Shown: positions 1 through 9,044 of the stretch, piece by piece | Layout: each line of letters opens with the position of its first letter | How positions within the stretch are numbered: the first letter of the stretch is position 1 | Assembly (NCBI RefSeq): GCF_005885675.1 | Contig: NZ_VANR01000004.1 | Location: 186,001-250,000 of the forward strand | Source of the DNA: Polaribacter aestuariivivens | Lineage (GTDB): Bacteria > Bacteroidota > Bacteroidia > Flavobacteriales > Flavobacteriaceae | Length of the DNA stretch: 64,000 nucleotides | Direction: 5' to 3' | The notes under the pieces: generated by a model | Database searches by the model: none | The model's input: the letters and a program-made list of their open reading frames with translations, nothing else | What the model was told of the DNA's origin: nothing | Translations under genes and position numbers: made by a program

Positions 1-375
1 ATGGTTACTACAACTATGAGAGAAACAGATTTAAAACTTGAAGCTCCAAGATTACCTTCTGCAACAGAAGTAAAAAAATTAGAGCATAAAAGTTTAGTAA
101 CTACGATTTACGTTGGTAAAGCAAAAGATCCTAAATACGGAACAGGTTATAATAGAATTCAGTTAAATGATAAAATTGCAACTGCAGATGATGTACCTGC
201 TTTTATCATTAACTCAAGAACAAAAGTTTCTGAAGCTGAAATTCCATTTATGACAACTTCTATTAAAGCAGATAGAGAATCTAATGTAGGTACAATTACA
301 GACATTAGACTAAAATTAAGAGATGTTAACGCTCTTAAAATTAGTTACTCTGCCTCTAAAGGAGATGGAAATTAA
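1..375 (+). CDS. exbD: ExbD/TolR-family biopolymer transport protein, C-terminal part (5' truncated by window edge)
   Basis: The 124 residues match the periplasmic part of the flavobacterial ExbD family, which works with ExbB to pass proton-motive energy to TonB at the inner membrane. The first visible codon is an ATG, but the start MVTTTMRET is the motif that follows the single N-terminal membrane helix in this family, so the real gene begins before the window. Visible features are the core RIQLNDK and the end LRKVNALKI-like segment 'LRDVNALKISYSA'. A strong hairpin terminator follows directly, so this is probably the last gene of an exbB-exbD type operon. Family assignment is from recalled sequence pattern; the missing N-terminus prevents a full check. 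Confidence 0.8.
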   Translation: MVTTTMRETDLKLEAPRLPSATEVKKLEHKSLVTTIYVGKAKDPKYGTGYNRIQLNDKIATADDVPAFIINSRTKVSEAEIPFMTTSIKADRESNVGTITDIRLKLRDVNALKISYSASKGDGN

Positions 376-391
376 TTTTTATATACATTAT

Positions 392-428
392 AAAAAAGGA
401 TAATTCAATTTTGAATTATCCTTTTTTT
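392..428 (+). terminator. Rho-independent terminator after exbD
   Basis: A run of A, then GGATAATTCAA, a short T loop and TTGAATTATCC followed by seven T. The stem is near perfect and, having A on one side and T on the other, could work in both directions. It separates exbD from the next gene. Confidence 0.85.
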
Positions 429-487
429 ATGCTCTTATTCTTCTTGAATTATGAAATAATGTATCTTTATACTTCGTTAAATACATT

Positions 488-1162
488 ATGAAAAAGATTT
501 CATTCTTTACTTTACTTGTTGTTTCTTTTAGCTTTTATGCTCAAAAAGATTCTTTAAATTTAGGTGATTCCTATGCAGATGACCAAATTTATGTTTCTAT
601 TTCTTATAGTCAGTTAAATGATCAACCTTCTTTAATATCAAAAAGTAGTTTTTCATATTCTTTATCAGGTGGTTTTATCAAAGACTTTATACTAAATAAA
701 CAAGGAAATATTTCTTTTGCGGCTGGTATTGGTTACGGCTACGACTTTTTTAATCATAAATTAAAAGTTGAAGAGCAAAATGGTACTACTACATTTTCAA
801 GCGATAACACAATTAATTCTAATTTTTATAAATCTCATAATATTGAATTTCCTATAGAATTTAGATGGCGAACTTCAACAGCAAATGAGTATAGTTTTTG
901 GCGTGTTTATACAGGTGTAAAGTTTTTATATAATATTTCAAATAGCTTTCAATTTGAAGACAGTAATAGCAATAAATTTATATACAAAAACGTATCTGCT
1001 TACGACAATTTACAGTACGGACTTACCTTATCTGCTGGTTATGACGAATTTAATATCAACATTTTTTATGGCTTATCTTCGATTTTTAAAGACGCCCAAA
1101 TAAACAATGAAAATATCAATACAAAAATTTTAAAATTTGGATTAATCTTCTACTTCTTATAA
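488..1162 (+). CDS. Putative outer-membrane beta-barrel protein
   Basis: A 224-residue protein with a clear signal peptide (MKKISFFTLLVVSFSFYAQ, cleavage near residue 18). The rest shows alternating aromatic/hydrophobic strands such as GFIKDFILNKQGNISFAAGIGYGYDFF, and it ends in a phenylalanine/leucine-rich strand, LKFGLIFYFL. This is typical of small 8-strand porin-like or PorT-like barrels in Bacteroidota. I cannot tell which barrel family; PorT itself is possible but not shown. It stands alone after the exbD terminator and overlaps by 6 bases, tail to tail, with the minus-strand membrane gene at 1157-1756. TATCTTTA at 462-469 is a 7/8 match to the -7 promoter pattern. Confidence 0.65.
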   Translation: MKKISFFTLLVVSFSFYAQKDSLNLGDSYADDQIYVSISYSQLNDQPSLISKSSFSYSLSGGFIKDFILNKQGNISFAAGIGYGYDFFNHKLKVEEQNGTTTFSSDNTINSNFYKSHNIEFPIEFRWRTSTANEYSFWRVYTGVKFLYNISNSFQFEDSNSNKFIYKNVSAYDNLQYGLTLSAGYDEFNINIFYGLSSIFKDAQINNENINTKILKFGLIFYFL

Positions 1163-1756
1163 GAAGTAGAACGTTATAAATGGCGATAAAAAGCCTATGA
1201 AATATCCCAAATATACCTCTGTTGTAGTATGTGCTTTTAAATGCAACCTTGCATTGGCTAAAATACCAGAAAGTAGTATTGACGCAATTACAATTATTGG
1301 AAAACTATGGTTATACTTTGCACCAATAATTAAAAAAAAACCAGTAGTAATACCCATTGAGGCTAAATGTATACTTGTTTTTAAACTAAAAGCAAATAAA
1401 AGGTATATGAAAACCAACGCTCCACAAGTTGCGTAAAATAATAACCCTAAATCGTCTAATGGAGTTACTCTAAAAAGTGTATTACCTAAAAGATAAAACA
1501 ACACAATCATTATTGCAATTGGTACTTTCCTTTCTTTAATGCTATTTACATTAAAGCTTTTTATAAGCTTTAATTTTTTAAATAAAATTAGCACAAACAA
1601 AGGAATTACGTAGGTAATTGTAAATATTAAACTAAGTAAAATTAACTTTTGCTTGCTATTTAAATAATTTGGAATAAGTAAAAAATAAAGAATTACTCCA
1701 ATCGTAGGTATTACAATTGGATGCAGAATTACTGATATGGTTTTGTAAAATTTCAC
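1157..1756 (-). CDS. PAP2-like integral membrane protein of unknown substrate
   Basis: 199 residues with about six hydrophobic helices. The C-terminal part 'ARLHLKAHTTTEVYLG' fits the spacing of PAP2 phosphatase motif 3 (SR-x5-H-x3-D-x2-G) with Ser to Ala and Asp to Glu. The earlier 'KERKVP' and 'SIHLASMG' could be worn versions of motifs 1 and 2, so this may be a diverged or inactive member of the phosphatidic-acid phosphatase superfamily. The start is a GTG at 1756 that overlaps the TAG stop of rpoN by one base (TAGTG), which suggests translational coupling. Known homologues in flavobacteria are simply called hypothetical; the PAP2 link is my inference. Confidence 0.6.
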   Translation of the reverse strand: MKFYKTISVILHPIVIPTIGVILYFLLIPNYLNSKQKLILLSLIFTITYVIPLFVLILFKKLKLIKSFNVNSIKERKVPIAIMIVLFYLLGNTLFRVTPLDDLGLLFYATCGALVFIYLLFAFSLKTSIHLASMGITTGFFLIIGAKYNHSFPIIVIASILLSGILANARLHLKAHTTTEVYLGYFIGFLSPFITFYFL

Positions 1757-3213
1757 TAAATTTCTTTTCGCAAACGAGCCACAGGTAAATCTAATTGTTC
1801 TCTGTATTTTGCAACAGTTCTTCTAGCAATAGGATACCCCTTTTCTTTTAAAATAGCGGCTAATTTTTCATCTGTAAGTGGTTTTTTCTTGTTTTCTTCA
1901 GCAATTACAGTTTCTAAAATCTTTTTTATTTCTCTTGTTGAAACATCTTCTCCTTGATCATTTTTCATAGATTCAGAAAAGAAATCTTTTATAAGCTTTG
2001 TGCCATAAGGTGTAGACACATATTTGCTATTGGCAACTCTGGAAACAGTAGAAACATCCATGTTTATTTTATCGGCAATATCTTTTAAAATCATAGGTTT
2101 AAGCTTTCGCTCATCACCTGTTAAAAAATATTCATATTGGTAATGCATAATTGTATTCATAGTTACCAATAAAGTTTGTTGACGTTGTTTTATGGCATCT
2201 ATAAACCATTTTGCAGCATCTAATTTTTGCTTGATAAAATATACGGCATCTTTTTGTGTTTTAGTTTTTACATTTGATTCTTGATAGCCTTTTAGCATAT
2301 TATTATATTCTCTTGAAATATGCAGTTCTGGAGCATTTCTAGAGTTTAATGTCAAGTCTAATTCACCATCAATAATTTTTATGGAAAAATCTGGTACAAT
2401 TTGTTCAGCAATTTTATTGTTACCTGCGTATGAGCTTCCTGGTTTTGGATTTAATTTGGAAATTTCTGCATTTACGTCTTTTAATTCTTCTTCAGAAATA
2501 TTAAACTTTTCTTGTAGTTTTTTATAGTGTTTTTTTACAAAATGATCAAAAGCAGTTTCTAAAATTTCAATGGCTAAACTTCTGTTTTTATTAGATTCTT
2601 TCGCTTTTAATTGAATAATTAAACATTCTTTTAAGTTACGTGCGCCTACACCAATTGGATCTAATGTATGTACTGCTTTTTTTAATACTGAAACTACTTT
2701 TTCTTCTGTTGTAAAAATATTTGCTGTAAATGCCAAATCATCAACTAAATCTATAATTTCTCTACGAATGTATCCACTATCATCTATACTACCAACTAAA
2801 AATTCGGCGATAGATTTTTCTTCTTCATTTAAACGAATGGTATTTAATTGGTTTTTTAAAGATTGATGAAAACTGGTTCCTGCTGCATAAGGCACGTTTT
2901 TTTCTTCATCATCAGCAGAATAATTATTTGCTTGCGTTTTATAGTTCGGAATTTCGTCGTCACTTAAATACTCATCTATATTAATGTCTTCTGCTTCAAT
3001 TTTTTCATTTCCATCATCTTCATATTCGTTTGATAAATCATCGTCAATAGCATCAGCTTCATCTTTTCCTGTATCAAGTGCAGGATTTTCTTCAATTTCT
3101 TGCTTTAAACGTTCTTCAAAAGCTTGTGTAGGCAATTGAATTAACTTCATCAACTGAATTTGCTGAGGAGATAATTTTTGTAAGAGTTTATATTGTAAAC
3201 TTTGCTTTAACAT
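1756..3213 (-). CDS. rpoN: RNA polymerase sigma-54 factor
   Basis: 485 residues, the usual length. Region I (residues 1-50) has the glutamine/leucine-rich pattern LQYKLLQKLSPQQIQLMKL and EEIEENPALD-like ending that contacts core polymerase and activators. Residues about 50-115 are the acidic region II. The C-terminus carries the diagnostic RpoN box ARRTVAKYRE (about residues 463-472) for the -24 promoter element. Sigma-54 needs an AAA+ enhancer-binding activator, and none is encoded in the window. It lies 24 bases after asnS and overlaps the PAP2-like gene by one base, so asnS-rpoN-PAP2-like probably form one transcript. Confidence 0.96.
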   Translation of the reverse strand: MLKQSLQYKLLQKLSPQQIQLMKLIQLPTQAFEERLKQEIEENPALDTGKDEADAIDDDLSNEYEDDGNEKIEAEDINIDEYLSDDEIPNYKTQANNYSADDEEKNVPYAAGTSFHQSLKNQLNTIRLNEEEKSIAEFLVGSIDDSGYIRREIIDLVDDLAFTANIFTTEEKVVSVLKKAVHTLDPIGVGARNLKECLIIQLKAKESNKNRSLAIEILETAFDHFVKKHYKKLQEKFNISEEELKDVNAEISKLNPKPGSSYAGNNKIAEQIVPDFSIKIIDGELDLTLNSRNAPELHISREYNNMLKGYQESNVKTKTQKDAVYFIKQKLDAAKWFIDAIKQRQQTLLVTMNTIMHYQYEYFLTGDERKLKPMILKDIADKINMDVSTVSRVANSKYVSTPYGTKLIKDFFSESMKNDQGEDVSTREIKKILETVIAEENKKKPLTDEKLAAILKEKGYPIARRTVAKYREQLDLPVARLRKEI

Positions 3214-3237
3214 AGATTTAAATATACAAAATTTGAA

Positions 3238-4674
3238 TTAAAATTCTGCGTTTTGTGGTGTTCTAGGGAAAGGTATTACGTCTCTTATATTTCCCATTCC
3301 TGTTGTAAATTGTACTAATCTTTCAAAACCTAAACCAAAACCAGAATGAACAGCTGTACCAAATTTACGTAAATCTAAATACCACCAAAGTTCTTTCTCA
3401 TCAATATTCATGGCTTTCATTTTTTCTACTAAAACGTCATAACGCTCCTCACGTTGTGCACCTCCAACCATTTCACCAATTCCTGGAAATAATACATCCA
3501 TTGCTCTTACTGTTTTACCATCATCATTTAAACGCATGTAAAATGCTTTAATATTTGCTGGATAATCAAATAAAATAACAGGACATTTAAAATATTTTTC
3601 AACCAAATAACGTTCGTGTTCAGACTGTAAATCTACACCCCATTCGTTTATTGGAAACTGAAATTTTTTCTTTTTATTTGGCTTTGAGTTGCGTAAAATA
3701 TCAAAAGCTTCTGTGTAGGAAACTCGTTTAAAATTATTATCTACAACAAATTTAAGCTTATCTAATAACCCCATGTCAGAACGCTCTGCTTGTGGTTTAC
3801 TTTTTTCTTCTTGTGTTAATCGTTGGTCTAAGAATGCTAAATCGTCTTTACAGTGTTCTAAAACGTAGTTTAAAACGGACTTTATAAAGTCTTCAGACAA
3901 ATCCATATTACCATCTAAGTCCATAAAAGCTACTTCTGGTTCAATCATCCAAAATTCAGCTAAATGACGCGTTGTGTTGGAGTTTTCTGCCCTAAAAGTT
4001 GGTCCGAAAGTATATACTTTGCCCAAAGCCATAGCATAGGTCTCAGCTTCTAACTGACCAGAAACTGTTAAGTTGGTTTCTTTTCCAAAAAAGTCTTTAG
4101 AAAAATCTATTTTACCATCGTCAGTAACTGGTGCTTTATTGTCTTCAAAAGAAGTTACTCTAAACATTTCTCCAGCACCTTCTGCATCAGAACCTGTAAT
4201 AATTGGTGTATTTACATAATTAAAACCATTGTCTTGAAAATATTTATGAACTGCAAAAGATAGTTTAGAACGAACTCTCATTACAGCGCTAAAGGTATTT
4301 GTACGAACACGTAAATGTGCATTTTCTCTTAAAAATTCAAAACTGTGTTTTTTTGGTTGAATTGGATATTCATCTGGGTTTGAATCTCCCAAAATTTCAA
4401 TTTCCGAAACTTGAATTTCTATAGATTGTCCTTTTCCTTGACTTTCTGCTAAGATTCCTTTTATAGCAATTGCTGCTCCAGTTGTAATTCTTTTTAAGGT
4501 TTCTTCAGGTGTGTTTTCAAAATCGATAACACATTGAATATTATTGATAGTTGAGCCATCATTTAAAGCAATAAATCTGTTACTTCTAAATGTTCTTACC
4601 CAACCTTTTAATTGTATTTCTTGTAAAACTGTACCTGATTTTAAAATTTCTGCTACGTTACTATTCATCATCAT
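3238..4674 (-). CDS. asnS: Asparagine--tRNA ligase
   Basis: 478 residues, class IIb aminoacyl-tRNA synthetase that charges tRNA-Asn in the cytoplasm. The N-terminal OB fold has KGWVRTFRSNRFIALNDGS (about residues 23-42). Motif 2 is FRAENSNTTRHLAEFWMIEPE-like, and motif 3 is GFGLGFERLVQF near the C-terminus, which ends RTPQNAEF, typical of AsnS rather than AspS. Three ATG codons in a row open the frame (MMMNSN), so the exact start may be one to three codons later. The gene is upstream of rpoN and 101 bases downstream of the MMPL gene on the same strand. Confidence 0.97.
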   Translation of the reverse strand: MMMNSNVAEILKSGTVLQEIQLKGWVRTFRSNRFIALNDGSTINNIQCVIDFENTPEETLKRITTGAAIAIKGILAESQGKGQSIEIQVSEIEILGDSNPDEYPIQPKKHSFEFLRENAHLRVRTNTFSAVMRVRSKLSFAVHKYFQDNGFNYVNTPIITGSDAEGAGEMFRVTSFEDNKAPVTDDGKIDFSKDFFGKETNLTVSGQLEAETYAMALGKVYTFGPTFRAENSNTTRHLAEFWMIEPEVAFMDLDGNMDLSEDFIKSVLNYVLEHCKDDLAFLDQRLTQEEKSKPQAERSDMGLLDKLKFVVDNNFKRVSYTEAFDILRNSKPNKKKKFQFPINEWGVDLQSEHERYLVEKYFKCPVILFDYPANIKAFYMRLNDDGKTVRAMDVLFPGIGEMVGGAQREERYDVLVEKMKAMNIDEKELWWYLDLRKFGTAVHSGFGLGFERLVQFTTGMGNIRDVIPFPRTPQNAEF

Positions 4675-4775
4675 TTTAAATATATTGTATTCGAAAAAAA
4701 GTCTTAATTAAAAGAGTAAAGATACTTTATTGTTCGTTATTAAACAATGGAATGAATATCAATAAAAACTTAAAA

Positions 4776-7148
4776 TTAGTCTGCTTTATCTTCTGAAGGT
4801 GGAAAAATTTTCATGGCAGGTTCTTTAAACACCTTTTTATTTGCAATTTTTTTCTCGAAAGTTAGTAATAATGAAGGTAGTAAAAGCAAATTAGAAACCA
4901 TGGCTAATAAAAGTGTTACAGAAACCAAACCACCTAAAGCGATTGTACCTCCAAAACTTGATAAAGTAAATACCAAGAAACCAAAAAATAATACAATTGA
5001 AGTATAAAACATACTTACACCAGTTTCTCTTAAAGCAGCATAGACAGAAGGTTTTATTTTCCATTTATTGGCAATGAGTTCTTGCCTATATTTTGCTAAA
5101 AAGTGAATAGTATCATCTACAGAAATACCAAAAGCAATACTAAATACTAAAATTGTTGATGGTTTTATAGGTATGTTTAAGAAGCCCATTAGTCCTGCTG
5201 TAATTAACAGAGGAAGCATATTTGGAATCAAGGAAATTAAAATCATTTGTGGCGATCGAAACATCCACGCCATAAAAATAGCAATTAATAAAATGGCTAA
5301 AGATAAAGAAATGACTAAGTTTTTTATTAAATAATTGGTTCCTTTTATAAAAACTAAGGCTTTACCAGTTAGCGAAACTGAGTATTTATTGGATGGAAAT
5401 TCTTTAGCAATCACCGCTTTTAAACGCTCTTGAATTATATCCATTTTGTCTGTGCCAATATCTTTCATAAAAGTGGTAATTCTTGCATAACGCCCAGTAG
5501 AATCTACAAAGGTTTTAAGCATGCCAGCATCATTATTAGAGTTTTTGGTGTAGGAAAATATATAGCTTTGTTCTTGATTTGTAGGTAATTGGTAATATTT
5601 TGGATTTCCTTTATAATATGCTTGTTTGCTATACTTTACAAGATTTACTACAGAAATTGGTTTTGATAATTCAGGAAAAGTTTCTATGACTTCATTTAGC
5701 TCTTCCATTTTTTTTAAGGTAGAAAGTTTCATAACACCTTTTTCTTTTTTGGTGTCTATTAAAATTTCCAAAGGCATAATACCTCCAAATTCCTTTTCAA
5801 AGAATTTAATATCTTTATAGAAGTTTGTTTTTTTAGGCATGTCTTCTATCAAACTACCAGAAACTGTAATTTTATAAACTCCAATAATGCTTAAAACAAT
5901 AACGGTTACAGTAGCAAAGTAAATGGTAATTCGTTGGTTTTTTACCATTCTTTCCATCCAATCTACCACATTTTCAATCCACTGTTTTTCAAGATGATTT
6001 AAATGTTTTTTCTTTGGAAGAGGCATAAAACTGTAAATAATTGGAATTATAAGTAATGCCAATATGAAAATACTGATAATGTTTACAGAGGCCAAAATAC
6101 CAAATTCACGTAGCAAACTACTTTTTACAAAAACAAAGGTTGCGAAACCAGATGCAGTTGTAATATTGGTCATTAAAGTAGCGTTTCCAATTTTAGAAAT
6201 AACACGTTGTAACGCTTTTGCTTGTTGACCATGTTTTTTTATTTCTTGCTGATATTTATTTATAAGAAAAACTGCATTTGGTACACCAATTACAATAATT
6301 AAGGGCGGAATTAATGCTGATAAAACTGTTATTTCATAACGGAATAAACCTATAAAACCAAAAGCCCAAATAACACCTATTAAAACAACTAAAAGTGTTA
6401 TAAAAGTGGCTCTGAAAGAACGAAAAAAGAAGAAAAATATTAAAGCAGTAATGCCTAAAGCACCAACAACAAATAAAAGAATTTCATCTTGAATATTTTG
6501 TGCGTTTAGTGTTCTAATATATGGCATTCCAGAAACCCGAACATCTAAGCCAGTTTCTTTTTCAAATTTTTCTATTTCAGGAATTAAAACGTCAAAAATA
6601 AAGTCTCTACGTTTTGGGGTGTTTATAATTTGTTTTTTAATGTAAATAGCAGTTTGTAGGGTACCAGTTTTTTTATTAAATAATAAATTATCATAAAATG
6701 GAAGCTTTTCAAAAAGTTGCTTTTTGATGGCATTTACTTCTTCTTTTGTCGTAGGATTTTCTTCATACAAAGGTTCTAAAACAAATTTTCTCTTTTTTCT
6801 ATCTGCCTTTAATTTTTGAACATCTGCAATAGAAATCGTAAAATCTATTTCTTCTCTATCATCAAATTTTTCTACTAAATTGTTCCAGACATTAAATTTT
6901 TTTGGTGTAAAAACGGTTGAATCTTTTACTCCAAGAATTACCAAGTTACCTTCTTCACCAAAAATTTCTAGAAATTTATTGTACTCTACATTTGCTTCAT
7001 GATCTTCTGGTAGTAAGTTTGCTTCTGTATATGAAAATTTCATATACTTCATTTGAGAAGCTAACAAACCAGTAATAATGGCTATAATTAATAAAACTAA
7101 ATAGCGGTTTCTTAAAATTAAACCTGCTGCTTTTGTCCAGAAATTCAT
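4776..7148 (-). CDS. RND-superfamily (MMPL-type) exporter
   Basis: 790 residues with two repeated halves: a first membrane helix (about residues 13-30), a periplasmic loop, then a bundle of helices from about 225, and the same plan again from about 405 with a second bundle from about 620. This is the layout of MMPL/hopanoid-type RND pumps, which move lipids or drugs with proton force. Visible membrane-core motifs are GVPNAVFLINKYQQE and SIAFGISVDDTIHFLAKYR; the latter holds the acidic pair expected for proton relay. The substrate cannot be read. It is separated from frr by a terminator, so it probably has its own promoter. Confidence 0.85.
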   Translation of the reverse strand: MNFWTKAAGLILRNRYLVLLIIAIITGLLASQMKYMKFSYTEANLLPEDHEANVEYNKFLEIFGEEGNLVILGVKDSTVFTPKKFNVWNNLVEKFDDREEIDFTISIADVQKLKADRKKRKFVLEPLYEENPTTKEEVNAIKKQLFEKLPFYDNLLFNKKTGTLQTAIYIKKQIINTPKRRDFIFDVLIPEIEKFEKETGLDVRVSGMPYIRTLNAQNIQDEILLFVVGALGITALIFFFFFRSFRATFITLLVVLIGVIWAFGFIGLFRYEITVLSALIPPLIIVIGVPNAVFLINKYQQEIKKHGQQAKALQRVISKIGNATLMTNITTASGFATFVFVKSSLLREFGILASVNIISIFILALLIIPIIYSFMPLPKKKHLNHLEKQWIENVVDWMERMVKNQRITIYFATVTVIVLSIIGVYKITVSGSLIEDMPKKTNFYKDIKFFEKEFGGIMPLEILIDTKKEKGVMKLSTLKKMEELNEVIETFPELSKPISVVNLVKYSKQAYYKGNPKYYQLPTNQEQSYIFSYTKNSNNDAGMLKTFVDSTGRYARITTFMKDIGTDKMDIIQERLKAVIAKEFPSNKYSVSLTGKALVFIKGTNYLIKNLVISLSLAILLIAIFMAWMFRSPQMILISLIPNMLPLLITAGLMGFLNIPIKPSTILVFSIAFGISVDDTIHFLAKYRQELIANKWKIKPSVYAALRETGVSMFYTSIVLFFGFLVFTLSSFGGTIALGGLVSVTLLLAMVSNLLLLPSLLLTFEKKIANKKVFKEPAMKIFPPSEDKAD

Positions 7149-7197
7149 TAAGAAAATTTTACAACAAAGGTAACCAAATTAGATAGGTAAGGAGCAA

Positions 7198-7228
7198 AAA
7201 AAAGAGTGTTTTAAAAACACTCTTTTTT
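7198..7228 (-). terminator. Terminator after frr
   Basis: AAAAGAGTGTTT and AAACACTCTTTT form a 12-15 bp stem with a minimal TTAA-type loop. T runs flank it on the minus strand. It lies 18 bases after the frr stop and closes the pyrH-frr unit. Confidence 0.85.
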
Positions 7229-7245
7229 AAATTTATTGTAATCAA

Positions 7246-7800
7246 TTAAATTTTCATTATTTCTTCTTCTTTTACAGATAGTTTTTCTTCAATTTTTTTA
7301 ACATAACTATCTGTTAACGTTTGCACGTTGTCTTCTGCAATCTTTTTCATATCATCAGAAATATCTACCTTTTTAATGTCATTATTTGCTTCTTTACGAG
7401 CATTTCTAACACCAATTTTAGCATCTTCCGCTTCTGCTTTAGCTTGTTTTGCAAGGTTAATTCTGCGTTCTTCTGTTAATGGAGGAACATTTATCATAAT
7501 AATATCTCCATTATTCATTGGGTTAAAACCTAAGTTGGCTAATTGTATTGCTTTTTCAATTTCTTGTAGCATACTTTTTTCCCAAGGCTGAATGCTTAAA
7601 GTTCTTGCATCTGGAGTATTTACATTTGCAACTTGCCCTAAAGGGGTTTGTGCTCCGTAATAATCTACCATAACTGTACTTAACATTGCAGGTGTTGCTC
7701 TACCAGCTCTAATGGAAACTAGTTCTTTCTCTAAGTGAGCAATGGCTTTGTTCATTGCTTCTTTTGCAGTATCTAATATAAATTCAATTTCTTCATTCAT
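7246..7800 (-). CDS. frr: Ribosome-recycling factor
   Basis: 184 residues, the family length. RRF splits the post-termination ribosome with EF-G. The signature SIRAGRATPAMLSTVMVDYYG (the conserved R-x-G-R-A-[ST]-P block) and PLGQVANVNTPDARTL are both present, and the C-terminus ends in the long helix EEKLSVKEEEIMKI. It lies 70 bases downstream of pyrH on the same strand, the classical pyrH-frr pair. I kept the first ATG (MNEEIEFIL), which gives the normal N-terminal helix. Confidence 0.97.
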   Translation of the reverse strand: MNEEIEFILDTAKEAMNKAIAHLEKELVSIRAGRATPAMLSTVMVDYYGAQTPLGQVANVNTPDARTLSIQPWEKSMLQEIEKAIQLANLGFNPMNNGDIIMINVPPLTEERRINLAKQAKAEAEDAKIGVRNARKEANNDIKKVDISDDMKKIAEDNVQTLTDSYVKKIEEKLSVKEEEIMKI

Positions 7801-7870
7801 TTTTATAAAAATTTGTCATTTTAAAGTTGTTTTAAATTGATTTTAAAATCAATCAAACACGCATTTTAAA

Positions 7871-8581
7871 CTATAAATTATCAACAATAGTACCAATTTT
7901 TTCTCCAGAAACTAATTTTAGTAAGTTTCCATTTGTGTTCATATCAAAAACAATAATTGGTAAGTTGTTTTCTTCACTAAGTGTAAATGCGGTCATATCC
8001 ATAACTTTTAAACCTTTTGCAATTACATCTTTAAAGGTTATTGTTTCAAATTTTACAGCATTTTTATCTTTTTCTGGATCTGTATTGTAAATTCCATTTA
8101 CACGAGTTCCTTTTAAAATAGCATCAGCGTCAATTTCAATAGCTCTTAAAACTGCTGCAGTATCTGTGGTGAAATAAGGATTTCCTGTTCCTGCGCCAAA
8201 AATAACGACTCTACCTTTTTCTAAATGACGAATTGCTTTTCTTTTTATATAAGGTTCTGCAACTTCTTTTATTTCTAGAGCTGTTTGTAAACGAGTATGC
8301 ACGTTTTCATCTTCTAAAGCACTTTGTAATGCTAAACCGTTAATACAGGTTGCCAACATTCCCATATGGTCTCCTTGAACACGATCCATACCATTTGCTG
8401 CACCAGCAACACCTCTAAAAATGTTTCCACCACCAATTACGATGGCAACTTCAATTCCTTTTTCGACAACTTGTTTAATTTCTTTTGCATATTCAGCAAG
8501 ACGCTTAGGGTCAATTCCATACTGTCTTTCGCCCATTAAAGCTTCTCCACTAAGTTTTAAAAGAATTCTTTTGTATTGCAT
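7871..8581 (-). CDS. pyrH: Uridylate (UMP) kinase
   Basis: 236 residues. It phosphorylates UMP to UDP in pyrimidine synthesis and belongs to the amino-acid kinase fold. Visible are the N-terminal [11 protein letters not shown], the glycine-rich [11 protein letters not shown], the [11 protein letters not shown] region and [13 protein letters not shown], the UMP-binding segment. A perfect -7 element (TAATTTTG on the minus strand, 8602-8609) lies about 20 bases upstream of the start, so pyrH-frr can be transcribed independently of tsf, from which it is separated by a plus-strand lipoprotein gene and a terminator. Confidence 0.97.
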   Translation of the reverse strand: MQYKRILLKLSGEALMGERQYGIDPKRLAEYAKEIKQVVEKGIEVAIVIGGGNIFRGVAGAANGMDRVQGDHMGMLATCINGLALQSALEDENVHTRLQTALEIKEVAEPYIKRKAIRHLEKGRVVIFGAGTGNPYFTTDTAAVLRAIEIDADAILKGTRVNGIYNTDPEKDKNAVKFETITFKDVIAKGLKVMDMTAFTLSEENNLPIIVFDMNTNGNLLKLVSGEKIGTIVDNL

Positions 8582-8601
8582 ATTTTGTTTTAAGAGTTGC
8601 G

Positions 8602-8609
8602 CAAAATTA
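8602..8609 (-). promoter_or_regulatory. -7 promoter element for pyrH-frr
   Basis: TAATTTTG on the minus strand matches TAnnTTTG of the Bacteroidota housekeeping sigma factor. Predicted transcription start is about 8598-8596, some 15 bases before the ATG. I see no clear TTG at the expected -33 position. Confidence 0.45.
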
Positions 8610-8773
8610 CGTTTTTTTTTTGATTTTCTTTTTTTTGAAAAAATAAAAAGAAGTAGTTAAATTAATTTTTGATAAAAAATTAATTTAAGAATATAAAATA
8701 CCTAATTGTAAGTAGTTTGCGAGTATGATTTTATAGTAATTTTATTGATATTATAATTTTTAAAACTAGTTGT

Positions 8774-8962
8774 ATGAAATATTTAAAAAAAGTAAGTTTG
8801 TTTTTACTGTTCTTTGTTGTTTTTTCTTGTACGCCAGAAATAGATGAAGAAAAGTATGAAAACCCAAGAGTATTACCTGGTGTAAGTAAAGTAATAAAAG
8901 GTATTGATAAATACAACAAAATAGTTTTGAAGCCTTTTTATTTTAAAGGGCTAATTTTTTAA
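8774..8962 (+). CDS. Small putative lipoprotein
   Basis: 62 residues starting MKYLKKVSLFLLFFVVFSC, a textbook signal peptide with a lipobox-like FVVFSC (Cys19). The mature part, about 43 residues, is charged then hydrophobic (TPEIDEEKYENPRVLPG...KPFYFKGLIF). It is on the plus strand between tsf and pyrH, which are both minus, and is followed at once by a perfect hairpin terminator, as expected for a real gene. I do not recognise a family. It could be a worn-down copy of a longer lipoprotein. The antisense frame over the same bases has no such features. Confidence 0.4.
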   Translation: MKYLKKVSLFLLFFVVFSCTPEIDEEKYENPRVLPGVSKVIKGIDKYNKIVLKPFYFKGLIF

Positions 8963-8965
8963 ACT

Positions 8966-9001
8966 AAAAAAAACCTCACAATTTCGAAATTGTGAGGTTT
9001 T
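8966..9001. terminator. Bidirectional terminator between the small lipoprotein gene and tsf
   Basis: A perfect palindrome: AAAACCTCACAATTT, central CG, AAATTGTGAGGTTTT. With A runs on one side and T runs on the other it can end both the plus-strand lipoprotein transcript and the minus-strand rplM-to-tsf transcript. A smaller hairpin TTTCTAC-ATAA-GTAGAAA follows at 9015-9032, just after the tsf stop. Confidence 0.85.
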
Positions 9002-9044
9002 AAATTATAATGGGTTTCTACATAAGTAGAAATAAAAATTATGT

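Noticed and set aside
8731..8919. Minus-strand 62-codon ORF antisense to the small lipoprotein
   Set aside because: It has no signal or domain, its composition is that of a complementary shadow, and it lacks the lipobox evidence of the plus strand.
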